Assembly (NCBI GenBank): GCA_035771165.1
Contig: JAWNZC010000369.1
Span: forward strand, 806,001-870,000
Length of the DNA stretch: 64,000 nucleotides
Direction: 5' to 3'
Source of the DNA: Paragorgia papillata
Taxonomy: Eukaryota; Cnidaria; Anthozoa; Scleralcyonacea; Coralliidae
Part shown: piece after piece, positions 46,814 to 52,935 of the stretch
Layout: each line of letters starts with the position of its first letter
Position numbering within the stretch: the stretch's first letter is position 1
The notes under the pieces: model-generated
Databases searched by the model: none
Told to the model about the DNA's origin: nothing
What the model saw: the letters and a program-made list of their open reading frames with translations, nothing else
Program-made: the position numbers and the translations under genes

Positions 46814-48224
46814 TGAGTGAGTGAGTGAGAGGTTAATGTCTGAAACATAGGCGCGCGCATGCGGATACTGGTAGTTGACAATACACTTAGAATAATTAAT
46901 AATTATTGGACGAGGTTGAGCAAAATATCGTGATTTGTCAGTGGCGAGCATATCGATTATTGCCGATGCTGAAGGCATGCAGAGGCAAATAACTGAACTG
47001 CGACAAAATCATTGACAAATCACGATATTTTGTGAAAATTGTTTTATTATTCGATTTGTTTTTTATTTGACATTTTTTACCTGTAATTATGTCCACTCCT
47101 TTCGTGGCAGCTTGGCTGAACGAGTGATATACGTTTCCCGAAGTTGAGTGTAACGTGCATGAACAAAATATTATTTGCTGCAAAACAACATTTCCCGCTA
47201 ATGCGCATGAGCAGACTGTTACTTGTAGGCCGTTATTTGCAGGTGACGTAGCGGCCCCTCAACCGATTAATAGGAAGATAAAAATAAATCGAATAATAAT
47301 GTAATTTACGATGAGGTCCAAGACGTATCTAGAGTCGAAATTTTTGTTGCAACCGCTAAGACATACAGCAGTGGCTATTTAGACAGCGTGATGCTTGCTT
47401 GTTTTGGCAATTGTCGTCGGTTACGCGACGAGTCTCGCGGAATATTTGATAAGCGTTCAAATCCTTTCCTAATTCCTTGAAGCTAAATTCGGCTATCTTC
47501 GCTTGCTCTCGTCAATAATCTTTGTACAACGTTGCTCTGATCCTCTGATCTAGTACGGTACAGCCGTGACCACGTGATTGACGAAACATCGGTAAATATA
47601 GTCAAGTGCAACCGGAGTCGAAACATAGCGGATCTGGTTTAGCAACCAATATCCACAAGAAAGGGTAAAATGATTTTGTGTCACTGTCCGACGAAACGTT
47701 TGCCACTGAGGATTTGACGTATTAAAATGTCTTTTCGTTTGACCCGAACGCGCGAGTTCTTGCATGGTCCAAAACCTGTTCACAAACCTGTTCACAGCAG
47801 GCCAGGCCAGGCCCAGGGCATGCGGGAAAACCCGTTCCCACCATCGAAAGTGTAGGATCGGCCAGGTCTATAAACGTGTGTCCGTCATGTTTCCATTATC
47901 TGCTTAACAAAATCATCTTGTGTTAGCCTAAATAATATCTGTATAGTGCTTTGGGAAAATTTAACTTTTTTTTTTTTTTAATTCATGTAGGAACTTGAGA
48001 TGCATTGTCGTGCGCATAACGTGCCCGTCACACCGCTGACCAATGACCCTTCCACTGCGACGTTATCGTCATTACTTTTAGCAAGGAGAACGCCTCGTGC
48101 ACGCTTGGCAATTAAACATGAACGTTTTAACGGCGATGATAGTGCGTCGTGTTCTATGGACGAACTGAGTGAGTCTAGTGCTCATTATCCAGATGACGAC
48201 GGCAGGGATTCTATGGAGACATAA
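24528..48224 (+). CDS. MITF: MiT/TFE-family bHLH-leucine-zipper transcription factor (11 coding exons)
   Basis: Eleven exons join in frame to 1374 nt (457 aa): 24528-24637, 30089-30341, 32336-32590, 33744-33772, 35141-35234, 38070-38126, 38204-38264, 40578-40637, 44177-44249, 46132-46279 and 47991-48224. Order of domains: an MQ-ESG start as in the long MITF-A isoform; a Gln/Lys-rich helix with SRTQQ at 65-69, matching the Rag-GTPase-binding segment of MITF/TFEB; VLK then LENPTKY at 119-132; PPDSPM at 191-196, matching the mTORC1/14-3-3 serine region; acidic [12 protein letters not shown] at 207-218; a SUMO site IKQE (Lys281); the basic region [17 protein letters not shown] (298-314); helix-loop-helix to about 350; a zipper to about 385; and a second SUMO site IKHE (Lys422). 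Known family role: binds CACGTG/CATGTG sites and controls lysosome, autophagy and pigment programmes. The C-terminal tail is shorter than in vertebrates. It is a single MiT/TFE orthologue; which vertebrate paralogue name to use is arbitrary. Confidence 0.95.
26310..26795. mobile_element. MITE with TAATAATATACATGAAAAA ends
   Basis: The left end TAATAATATACATGAAAAA and right end TTTCATGTATATTATTA enclose about 480 bp. A reverse-orientation relative starts at 63752 and runs off the window. A separate palindrome lies immediately to the left (26149-26310). Confidence 0.65.
27022..27820. mobile_element. Tc1/mariner/pogo-type element (799 bp)
   Basis: Both ends begin CAGTGAAACCTGAGTTTTGC, identical for at least 24 bp, and are flanked by TA. 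The subterminal regions repeat ACGACCAC. No transposase frame remains. MiT/TFE intron 1. Confidence 0.85.
28065..28236. repeat. Palindromic MITE in intron 1
   Basis: ACTACTTATAATAACCG and its near-complement lie at the ends. Inside, ACGGTAAAATATTAAAC pairs with GTTTAATATTTTACTGT. Confidence 0.6.
28546..28640. repeat. Hairpin-core repeat, GTTAGACAGA subfamily
   Basis: A copy with CAGGAGGTCTTCCCTTGA, GGCGTTAGACAGAGTAAAAA and GGGAATGAAAGGGTTAA. Close relatives are at 49466-49567 and 54016-54120. Confidence 0.7.
29156..29184 (+). ncRNA. Hammerhead-ribozyme-like core, Penelope type
   Basis: CTGAAGA, a stem GTTG/CAAC, then GAAAC, followed by GTTA and GTA, keep the conserved core CUGANGA...GAAA with a short stem III and a GUA site. 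It probably marks a Penelope-like element end in MiT/TFE intron 1. Confidence 0.5.
29357..29453. repeat. (AACT)n microsatellite
   Basis: About 24 perfect tetranucleotide units in intron 1. Confidence 0.97.
29617..29630 (-). repeat. tRNA-type B box in a SINE-like repeat
   Basis: On the minus strand TAGGTTCGAATCCCG matches the Pol III B box GGTTCGANTCC. The same block, with the flanking TTTTTGCTGTACAA segment, recurs near 39780-39862. This suggests a tRNA-derived SINE, though I see no clear A box. Confidence 0.4.
29760..30008 (-). mobile_element. 5S-rRNA-derived SINE (SINE3-like), minus-strand copy
   Basis: On the minus strand GAAGTTAAGCCTGG, then GGGCTAGTACTCGGATGGGT-GAC match the 5S rRNA internal promoter region. 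A body with CTCCTGTGCTTC and ACCGGGTTCTCCGG follows. The right end is 80 bases before MiT/TFE exon 2. Confidence 0.75.
30089..30341 (+). CDS. MITF: MiT/TFE exon 2
   Basis: The acceptor is catcttgtag. This 253-nt exon encodes residues 37-121, including the charged Gln/Lys-rich helix (about 64-96) and a Pro-rich run ending TVLK, where human MITF has MEVLK. The donor is gtgatt. Confidence 0.92.
30585..30626. repeat. (TAA)n microsatellite
   Basis: About 14 trinucleotide units in intron 2. Confidence 0.95.
30908..31141 (-). mobile_element. Non-LTR retrotransposon RT fragment
   Basis: The frame contains [20 protein letters not shown], then [20 protein letters not shown] and [15 protein letters not shown]. 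This is the standard post-catalytic RT segment of Jockey/CR1-like LINEs. Truncated at both ends, in MiT/TFE intron 2. Confidence 0.85.
31438..31580. repeat. Fragment of the GACCGTTTTCA...GGCC(A/C)TATTGG MITE family
   Basis: Shared blocks (TTTTCACTCACG, GGTGGTGAAACAATACAAA, TTAAATTCCCATAGGATAAA, GTGCACCAATATGG) recur at 9864-9960, 59955-60060 and, inverted, 63643-63755. Confidence 0.6.
31585..31935 (+). mobile_element. 5S-rRNA-derived SINE (SINE3-like), plus-strand copy
   Basis: Positions 31618-31670 read GTTAAGCCCGATTGG then GGTTAGTACTTGGATGGGG-TGACCG and CTGGGAAT, a clear match to the 3' half of 5S rRNA. The body matches the copy at 29760-30008. The tail differs and is followed by a short (GTAT)n tract. 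Confidence 0.8.
32336..32590 (+). CDS. MITF: MiT/TFE exon 3
   Basis: The acceptor is cactgtag and the donor gtaaga; 85 whole codons. [16 protein letters not shown] (126-141) matches the family block, and [11 protein letters not shown] carries Ser194 at the place of the mTORC1-regulated serine (Ser211 of TFEB). Confidence 0.94.
32591..33743. other. MiT/TFE intron 3
   Basis: No exon is seen. A minus-strand 70-aa frame at 32864-33076 is unrecognised. 33480-33690 is a member of the hairpin family also present at 62060-62290 (shared block TCGTCCTGATTTAC). Confidence 0.5.
33744..33772 (+). CDS. MITF: MiT/TFE exon 4 (29-nt microexon)
   Basis: This microexon encodes VDDILDDII plus two bases of a serine codon. 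It is bounded by tgttttag and gtgaga. It is the acidic activation helix that aligns with DDVIDDIISLE of MITF. A transposon target duplication begins only 12 bases past its end. Confidence 0.9.
33793..34726. mobile_element. Element with TTCCCTGCTGGCAGAGG ends and 9-bp duplication
   Basis: Inverted repeats of about 55 bp start TTCCCTGCTGGCAGAGG. The flanks are GTGCCGATG (33784-33792) and GTGCCAATG (34727-34735), one mismatch. It inserted beside the 29-nt exon 4, whose donor is 11 bases before the left duplication. Confidence 0.8.
35141..35234 (+). CDS. MITF: MiT/TFE exon 5
   Basis: The acceptor is acttgaag and the donor gtaaat. The exon completes the serine codon and continues [15 protein letters not shown] through TTVA (to residue 247). 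It is open and in frame between exons 4 and 6. Confidence 0.88.
36166..36192 (+). ncRNA. Hammerhead-ribozyme-like core, Penelope type
   Basis: CTGATGA, stem GTTGC/GCAAC with loop GTGAA, then GAAAC and a stem III ACGTT/AACGT before a GUU site. The conserved core is complete; stem I pairing is weak. Confidence 0.5.
36900..37311. mobile_element. Nested element, CAATCTCGTTCCCAGAGCC ends, 9-bp duplication
   Basis: Terminal repeats of about 70 bp start CAATCTCGTTCCCAGAGCC and are flanked by exact CCAGGCTAC (36891-36899 and 37312-37320). The target is the right part of the surrounding TAGCCTG element. Fragments of the same end occur near 52273 and 56862. Confidence 0.88.
37929..37975. repeat. (TTTAG)n imperfect microsatellite
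   Basis: Five or six TTTAG units degrade into TTTCATT-type repeats. Confidence 0.8.
38070..38126 (+). CDS. MITF: MiT/TFE exon 6
   Basis: A 57-nt exon between tttttacag and gtaaga. [19 protein letters not shown] resembles the family segment LPVSGNLIDLYGNQ. Confidence 0.88.
38204..38264 (+). CDS. MITF: MiT/TFE exon 7 (SUMO motif)
   Basis: A 61-nt exon between ttatgtatag and gttggt, encoding [26 protein letters not shown] and IKQE align with NSCPANLPNIKRE; Lys281 fits the SUMO consensus. Confidence 0.9.
38414..38528. repeat. Perfect-stem hairpin repeat, intron 7, copy 1
   Basis: Roughly 57-bp arms (ATATCATACACGAGGAGGAG and its near-complement) fold around GTTTGTTGAACAAAC. Contains GTGTTTCATCAGGATATCC. 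Confidence 0.85.
38833..38973. repeat. Hairpin repeat, intron 7, copy 2
   Basis: Same plan as 38414-38528 (GAGTGTTTCATCAGG, TCCAAACAC) but with different stem sequence (ATATCAACAACGAG and CTCGTTTATCGTG). The arms still pair with each other. Confidence 0.8.
39266..39663. mobile_element. MITE with CGCTTTCCTTTTGAGCAATC ends
   Basis: Inverted repeats of about 40 bp (CGCTTTCCTTTTGAGCAATC then CAAATCC) flank about 400 bp with internal ATCGTCATCGTCATC repeats. Confidence 0.75.
40578..40637 (+). CDS. MITF: MiT/TFE exon 8 (start of basic region)
   Basis: A 60-nt exon between ttttcatag and gtaagt. It encodes [20 protein letters not shown], the hallmark RQKKDNHN entry into the DNA-binding basic region. 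Confidence 0.94.
40756..41082. mobile_element. Palindromic mariner-type MITE after exon 8
   Basis: The ends CAGTGTGTATAAAA and TTTTATACACACTG with flanking TA enclose paired arms of about 120 bp (TTAGAAAATGAATTAGTATA and complement). Confidence 0.8.
41119..41925 (-). mobile_element. Non-LTR retrotransposon (CR1/L2-like) RT fragment with frameshift
   Basis: Frame 1 (from 41878 down) reads [20 protein letters not shown] with the FIDD form of the RT catalytic YxDD box, then [16 protein letters not shown] and [21 protein letters not shown] frameshift near 41500-41580 moves to frame 2, which continues [20 protein letters not shown] and [17 protein letters not shown]. It is 5' truncated and dead. 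Confidence 0.9.
42130..42545. repeat. Palindromic element rich in AATTCGTC
   Basis: TTTAGACGAATTTAATTCAG at the left pairs with TGAATTAAATTCGTCTA at the right. The interior is made of AATTCGTC, GACGTCG and relatives in both orientations. Confidence 0.65.
43067..43164. repeat. 98-bp near-perfect palindrome overlapping a tRNA-like sequence
   Basis: Centred on CCATATGG at 43115/43116. The left arm repeats, inverted, the first 20 bases of the tRNA-like gene on the right arm. Confidence 0.9.
43145..43216 (+). tRNA. tRNA-Asn(GTT)-like gene or pseudogene
   Basis: The 72-nt sequence folds as a cloverleaf: acceptor GTCCCAA/TTGGGGC, D arm with TAGCTCAGTGGTAGAGC (perfect A box), anticodon stem CTGGT/ACCAG with loop ACGTTAA (anticodon GTT), and T arm GGGTTCGATTCCCGG (B box). 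Position 33 is C instead of the near-universal T, and two T-stem pairs are G-T. No encoded CCA. Its head is part of a 98-bp palindrome, so it is probably a tRNA-derived repeat rather than a working gene. Confidence 0.55.
43364..43964. repeat. (AACC/AATC)n tetranucleotide satellite
   Basis: About 600 bp of ACCA/ATCA repeats with CATGCA spacers recurring every few tens of bases. Its Asn/Gln/Thr-rich frames are artefacts of the repeat. Confidence 0.95.
44177..44249 (+). CDS. MITF: MiT/TFE exon 9 (basic region and helix 1)
   Basis: The acceptor is tttattatag and the donor gtaagt. [20 protein letters not shown] is nearly identical to vertebrate MITF. Glu308 and Arg312 are the E-box-contacting residues. 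Confidence 0.96.
44410..45546. mobile_element. TAGCCTG-family element, 9-bp duplication, intron 9
   Basis: The ends TAGCCTGCGAGCCGGCTC and GAGCCGGCTTGCAGGCTA are flanked by exact GTGTTTCTC (44401-44409 and 45547-45555). 1137 bp. No transposase is recognised. Confidence 0.88.
45955..46105. repeat. Hairpin MITE abutting exon 10
   Basis: GTCGCCGACTGTCGGCGATT recurs in the right arm as GTCGCCGACTGTCGCCGATT; the centre TTGTAAAAGTTGAA pairs with TTCAACTTCTACAA. It ends about 27 bases before the exon 10 acceptor. Confidence 0.65.
46132..46279 (+). CDS. MITF: MiT/TFE exon 10 (helix 2 and zipper)
   Basis: The acceptor is gaattatttag and the donor gtgagt. It encodes [19 protein letters not shown] and the start of the zipper ending in LLLRIQ. 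A hairpin MITE ends about 30 bases upstream, so the acceptor has very little unique intron in front of it. Confidence 0.95.
46551..46829. repeat. (GTGA)n with (GTGC)n microsatellite
   Basis: About 280 bp of GTGA units, with a block of GTGC units at about 46770-46813. The complementary strand reads as a long Ser-Leu-Thr-His frame, which is not a gene. Confidence 0.98.
46830..47990. other. MiT/TFE intron 10, distal part
   Basis: No exon is seen. It holds CACGTG at about 47572 and a short tandem GGCCAGGCCAGGCC, and ends in the long T-tract before exon 11. Confidence 0.5.
47991..48224 (+). CDS. MITF: MiT/TFE exon 11 (zipper end, tail, stop)
   Basis: A long T-tract precedes the acceptor attcatgtag. 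[13 protein letters not shown] continues the zipper (ELEMQARAHGLSL in human). The tail carries a second SUMO consensus IKHE (Lys422) and ends in an acidic Ser/Asp-rich 27-residue segment, then TAA at 48222-48224. The C-terminus is much shorter than in vertebrate MITF. Confidence 0.94.
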   Translation, partial: ELEMHCRAHNVPVTPLTNDPSTATLSSLLLARRTPRARLAIKHERFNGDDSASCSMDELSESSAHYPDDDGRDSMET

Positions 48225-49619
48225 AATACCCGAGAGGTCGGATTCCTTTGATATAAACCACGGTCAAATTCACACAGGTGCATGGGAACAAGTCTGCCGC
48301 GGCATTATTGTACAAAGTCGATTTCACGTACATACGCACGGCTTGCTCTGGTTTGTTGTGGACAAGATTGTACCTTGTTGTTTTCAAATTACTGTTCCTC
48401 GCCTTCCAGCATGGGGAACTACTGGCCATCATCAAACTACACGTTATTGTGTGTAGCCAATGAAGTCTCGGGCCACCAACGACAATCACTCCACGTTTCA
48501 CTCGTACTTATACTGCCGTTCCGAAACAAAATCTGTGGGAAGAAAAACATGAATTCGTTTAGGACAACATCGCTTAGGATGTTAGTGGTGTAGAGCATTT
48601 TAACTGCATGGATATGGAAGAAGACACAGGCAGTATCTCATCTTAACCCAAAATTGAGCTTTTTTTACAACAGAAGTGGACGTAATATTTTTAAGAATGC
48701 AGAGTGATGCATATTACTGGAAAAAAAGAGAGAATTAGCGTGGAACATTATGCAGATCAGGACCATTTTATCGTTTTATTATACAGTTAACTTTTATACA
48801 GTTAACTGTTATACATTACAAAACAACGGAAGCTCCGAAAAGGGTCAAATGAGTATATTCTTATTCCACGTTTCATCCATCTTTGCGACTGCAAGATAGA
48901 TATCAGATGGATATTCGAATGGTGAAGTAAAAATGCTAACTCTTTTCGGAGCGTTCGTAATTGTTTTGTATTTATTAATTTACTCATAATCGTAATTTTT
49001 GTAAGCTTTTATTTGGCGTGGGTATTTGGTTACTTCATAATTCGCATCAGCATGTAAAATGATTTCAACACAACGTTTGTCAACCGTTCCTGTATGCGCT
49101 ATAGTATATAGAGTAAGTGTCCAAGACATATCTAGAAACTCTAGTCTCCGTAAATTAAAAAAATAAATGAAATTACGATAGGTATTAGTTATTTAAACAA
49201 GAATGTAATCGAGATGGTATTTTTAACAAAGAAAAAAGAGCAGGAGATTCTGTTAAAAGTAAAACTCCAGTGATTTACTGATGAAAATGCTTTTGTATGA
49301 TTATTATAAATATTGCATGGTGTTGAGGGGTATGTACTATTTACAAAATGAGTGGCCATGTCAGCCGTTCTGTATCGGGTATACAGACGAGGCAAAACCG
49401 AGCTGCCGCCTTTATTCCGATACGGAATGGGCACGAATTTTGTAAATGGCTTCTAAAAGCCCATCATATCAGGAGGTCTTCCCTTGACGAATATAAAATT
49501 GTCTGGCGTTAGACAGAATAAAAAATAGAAAGTGCCAAATGCACCGATGGGAATGAAAGGGGGTTAATACCAGTTCTGCACCACATGCTACGCAGACACT
49601 AATTAATTAACAATTATTC

Positions 49620-49712
49620 CCCGAAGGCGAGCTGAATATCGGTGTATAATAACCGAGACGAAGTCGAGGTTATTATTCACCGATATTCACTGAGCCTGAG
49701 GGGAATTATTGT
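49620..49712. repeat. Palindromic MITE (duplicated at 54172-54263)
   Basis: GAATATCGGTGTATAATAAC pairs with GTTATTATTCACCGATATTC, with GAGACGAAGTCGAG at the centre. Flanks rich in TTAATTAA. Confidence 0.75.
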
Positions 49713-50265
49713 TTTAATATAAATACACATTTTCGTACTTTTAGGAACAACATTTTCTATAAAATTGTTAATTTCCTCGTCTGTCGCATTGACAACTTGG
49801 CTGGCGGCCATTTTGAATAACGCTGCAGGTGATTATCGAGAATTAATCCGAAGTAGCTCGACCAATCAGCGCGCGTGATTTTCTATAATCACCGGTGTAT
49901 TTATACTAAGGTGAGGTAATACGGGAAACAAGTTGCTGCTACATTAATGTTGCGTTGCAAGTTGAATAGCGTTGTTGCACGTATTACCGCCACCTTAAAC
50001 ATTGTCACGCAACAATGATTTTGTTGCAAGATGAATCCGCATGTTGCAGCAAGTAGAACTGGTTCTACTTTTTTCAACAAATTTTTTCAACCTACAACAA
50101 AATCCATTCTCTACAGTTTTACTTATTTTTAGAGTTAACATGTACAACTGCCACAACTAAAAGAATGTTGAAGTTATATATTCGTATGTATATAACGATA
50201 GATTTCTATTGGAAGACCCTCGCCATGCACTGATACGATGCACAAATATTTTGTCAGATACTGAC

Positions 50266-50565
50266 TACCCTGCGAGCAGAGCCTTCATTTCCTCATTTCT
50301 TCGCTGAGAGAGAGGAACTATACTGAGGAAGAAAAGAAGGCTCTGCCGTATTCGTGTTTGTCTTCGTCCAAGATTTAGGACGAAGTAATCCGTTTAAGAC
50401 CCGTTTAACCGGTTTTGTTGGTTTTCTGCCCTGATTTCGACTGAGATTGTAACCAAGCGATTGATATCCTGCGCAATGGAAATCAGTCGCGAATACGGCA
50501 GAGCCTTCCGTTTTCTTCCTCTCTCTCAGCGAAGAAATAAGGAAAAGGCTCTTCTCGCAGGGTAG
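50266..50565. mobile_element. TACCCTGCGAGCAGAGCC element (duplicated at about 54816-55116)
   Basis: TACCCTGCGAGCAGAGCCTT at the left pairs with AAGGCTCTTCTCGCAGGGTA at the right, and CTCTCTCAGCGAAGAAAT pairs with its inverse. It resembles the TAGCCTG family in size and end composition, but the 9-bp duplication is not clear. Confidence 0.6.
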
Positions 50566-51701
50566 TTATAGTATACTGACATAACATTCAAACGAAATGT
50601 TAACTGGTTGAGCGATTGCACTCAAACGTTTCATTTACAGATGTTAAATGTGCCATGTTGCGTGGCAACCTCAAAGTTTCGACGTTTAGACCAAATAATG
50701 AATGGTAATTATTTTGTTTATATGGATTTACCAGCTTGGAAATACATCATGCCTTTTCTCGTACGCAGTCGTCTAGGTTTGCAGTGTCTGATGGAACTTA
50801 CGCAGGCTCGACCAGACCGGAAGTTAATTGTACAACGTTGCAAATTCGTGGCACCCAAAATGAAAAAGACATGAAACACAGCCGAAGACTCGGCTACTAT
50901 ACAGTAGCCCGAGCAATTAGACTAAACAAAAAAGTGAAAAAGGAACAAAACATAAAGCTAAGGGCCTGTTTATACGGAGCCGAGTTACTCGGCATGTATG
51001 CTATCCCGGCAGTGTTTATATGAGACAGGCGGGTAACTCGGCTATAGTCGAGATCCCGAGTTGAATTCGTCGCAACAGCGCACGCGCCACTTATGAAGAC
51101 AATCGGAATTCGGAAACTACTCGTGGCATGTGAAACCATTGTAATGTGTGGGCGACTTTGCCGAGTAACTCGTCTCATTAGCACTCATCTTTTTTAAATA
51201 AACGGTGGCTGAAGCGGTTCGCGCGCATAGGGGAATTTGAGTCAGCTTGCCATCAAAGAACTGTGAGACAAATATACATGCAGGTATACACTTTTCTCAG
51301 TAGTGGATCGTGTCATTAAAAGGAACTATAAATTATCTGATAACTCATTATTTTAATTGTGGATATTTTGGTATTCGACCGAAATATATAATTTCCTCTA
51401 ATAGTGTGTGTTGTACAAAACTTGAAATTAACATGTTGACTAAACTACGGGCACGGCTAAACTATACCTCGATCTTCTGTATAAACCGCTACAGTATTTT
51501 TGAAAACGCGTATGTAATTGAAATGCACAACGGTTTGCGGAAGTGGGAAGTTTTTTTCATTCAGGTAAACAGTAAATTTGCATTTAATGAATGGTTCTTG
51601 TTTTGCACGATTTATGAATATACATGAACCATTCAAAGTAACAGCTGTTCACTAAGTCAGAAGCACTCAACTGATGATCATCGCCTATCAATCTTGAGAA
51701 G

Positions 51702-51915
51702 ATGAAGTCATTTATTTTCACCAATGTTTTCACTTACGTGTTTATCATCATGCTAAGTTCATTAGTGATTACGGTCGTGGCAAGGCCAAGTTGTCCAAAT
51801 GGTCAATATTATTCTGGATTTGTCGATGAGTGTGTGAACTGCCCTCACCCGGCTACAATGTGTGTTGAAGAGCATAAGGACGATGTAGATTCTTGCCACC
51901 ATTCCTGTAATGCCG
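51702..51915 (+). CDS. Duplicated TNFR-like first exon (distal copy)
   Basis: This is a full copy of the signal-peptide and six-cysteine exon with an intact gtgagt donor in the same phase. It differs by seven bases from 56266-56479; four change the protein (T24K, P29A, G34D, E43D, distal to proximal), all between residues 24 and 43. No stalk or membrane exon follows it before the second copy. It is therefore either an alternative first exon splicing to 58953, or an orphan. All six cysteines are kept. Confidence 0.65.
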
Positions 51916-52659
51916 GTGAGTTTCTCATAAAACTATACTTTAAACGTTTCATGAATTTTTCACCAGTTGGCCAATGCGTTAAAATATGCTGAGCCCGCAT
52001 GAATTTAAAATGCCGAGGAAGCAGATTTCGGTAAAGTTTATACTATTATATTCAGAGTAAATCTATTAATTTCAAATAAAGTAGAATGAATGGCGAAGTA
52101 GGTTTCTCATATGATATAGATATATGCTGTGATAGCTGCATGTGTTTGTGTTTTTTAACATCTAAATTAAGATGGCTAGCTAATTGAAGGGAATTCCCCA
52201 TCAATGGGGAAACCCCACTGATCAGTGGGAAACCCCTTGTCATATCTCAGCATTGAGGTCATGTGAGCCAGCAATCTCGTTCCCAGAGCCTTCTCACGCA
52301 TAAGCGAGCAGCCTGCGAGGGTACCAGGCTACCTGCGAGCCGGCTCTCCTTTGGGGGGTTGGGAAATAGCTTGTTGCTATGCACATAGAGTATTGCTATG
52401 CACAATGATGATACGCGAATACCGAGACAACCAACGCGAAAAACCCGATCTTCGTGATATTCACAGCAAGACGTAAGTTGTTTTCGTTGAATGATTTATC
52501 AATTTGGACTCTGATGATAAAACCGTTGGCTTTCATGAATAAGCTTAAGTCGACGTCAACGCTCCAAGATAAACTTCCTTTTGTATATGTCGTGGGCTTC
52601 TTCGGTATCGAGATAGATTGCAAGGTCAACCCACTGAATCGTGCAACTTTGGGGAAGTT

Positions 52660-52935
52660 CTAGGAACGCTAGAATCAATGCTATTTAAAATCAAGTGCTA
52701 TTTCGTCAGATTTTCACTTTGTGTTTGAAATGATTGACAAGAATCCTGAATTCGACCTCTTGTTGACCCCCATTAATTATCAAGTTACTGCCTTTCTCCC
52801 TCGACTACTGAATGACCTGCAAACCGCACAGGGACCTATACCGAAGGTAATCAACCTACGCTATTCTAAATGGTCCGTGGAGCCTCGCATCGTCAAATGA
52901 GCATCGTGGCATGGATCACGAATTCAATTTCTTGT
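52660..52935. other. Unique linker between duplication units, with an open frame
   Basis: These 276 bases are in neither unit. A frame is open from 52673 to a TGA at 52898-52900. From its ATG at 52730 it reads MIDKNPEFDLLLTPINYQ and continues with FLPRLLNDLQ and LRYSKWSVEP. The composition looks protein-like, but I do not recognise it. It could be an exon remnant of a transposon or of a gene broken by the duplication. Confidence 0.4.

Larger units (their letters stand above)
48370..52659. repeat. Tandem segmental duplication, unit A (4.29 kb)
   Basis: The sequence is repeated with few differences at 52936-57221 (offset about 4565). The unit starts about 145 bases after the MiT/TFE stop, in its probable 3' UTR. 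It carries a hairpin-core repeat, a palindromic MITE (49620-49710), a TACCCTGCGAG inverted-repeat element (50266-50565), the flank of the receptor gene and its exon 1. Confidence 0.92.

Noticed and set aside
46523..46978. Ser-Leu-Thr-His repeat frame
   Set aside because: Translation of the (GTGA)n microsatellite.
50608..51023. Pair of overlapping frames in the duplicated unit (also at 55158)
   Set aside because: The frames are interrupted by small indels between the two copies, overlap inverted-repeat sequence (GCCGAGTTACTCGGC), and have no recognised domain.
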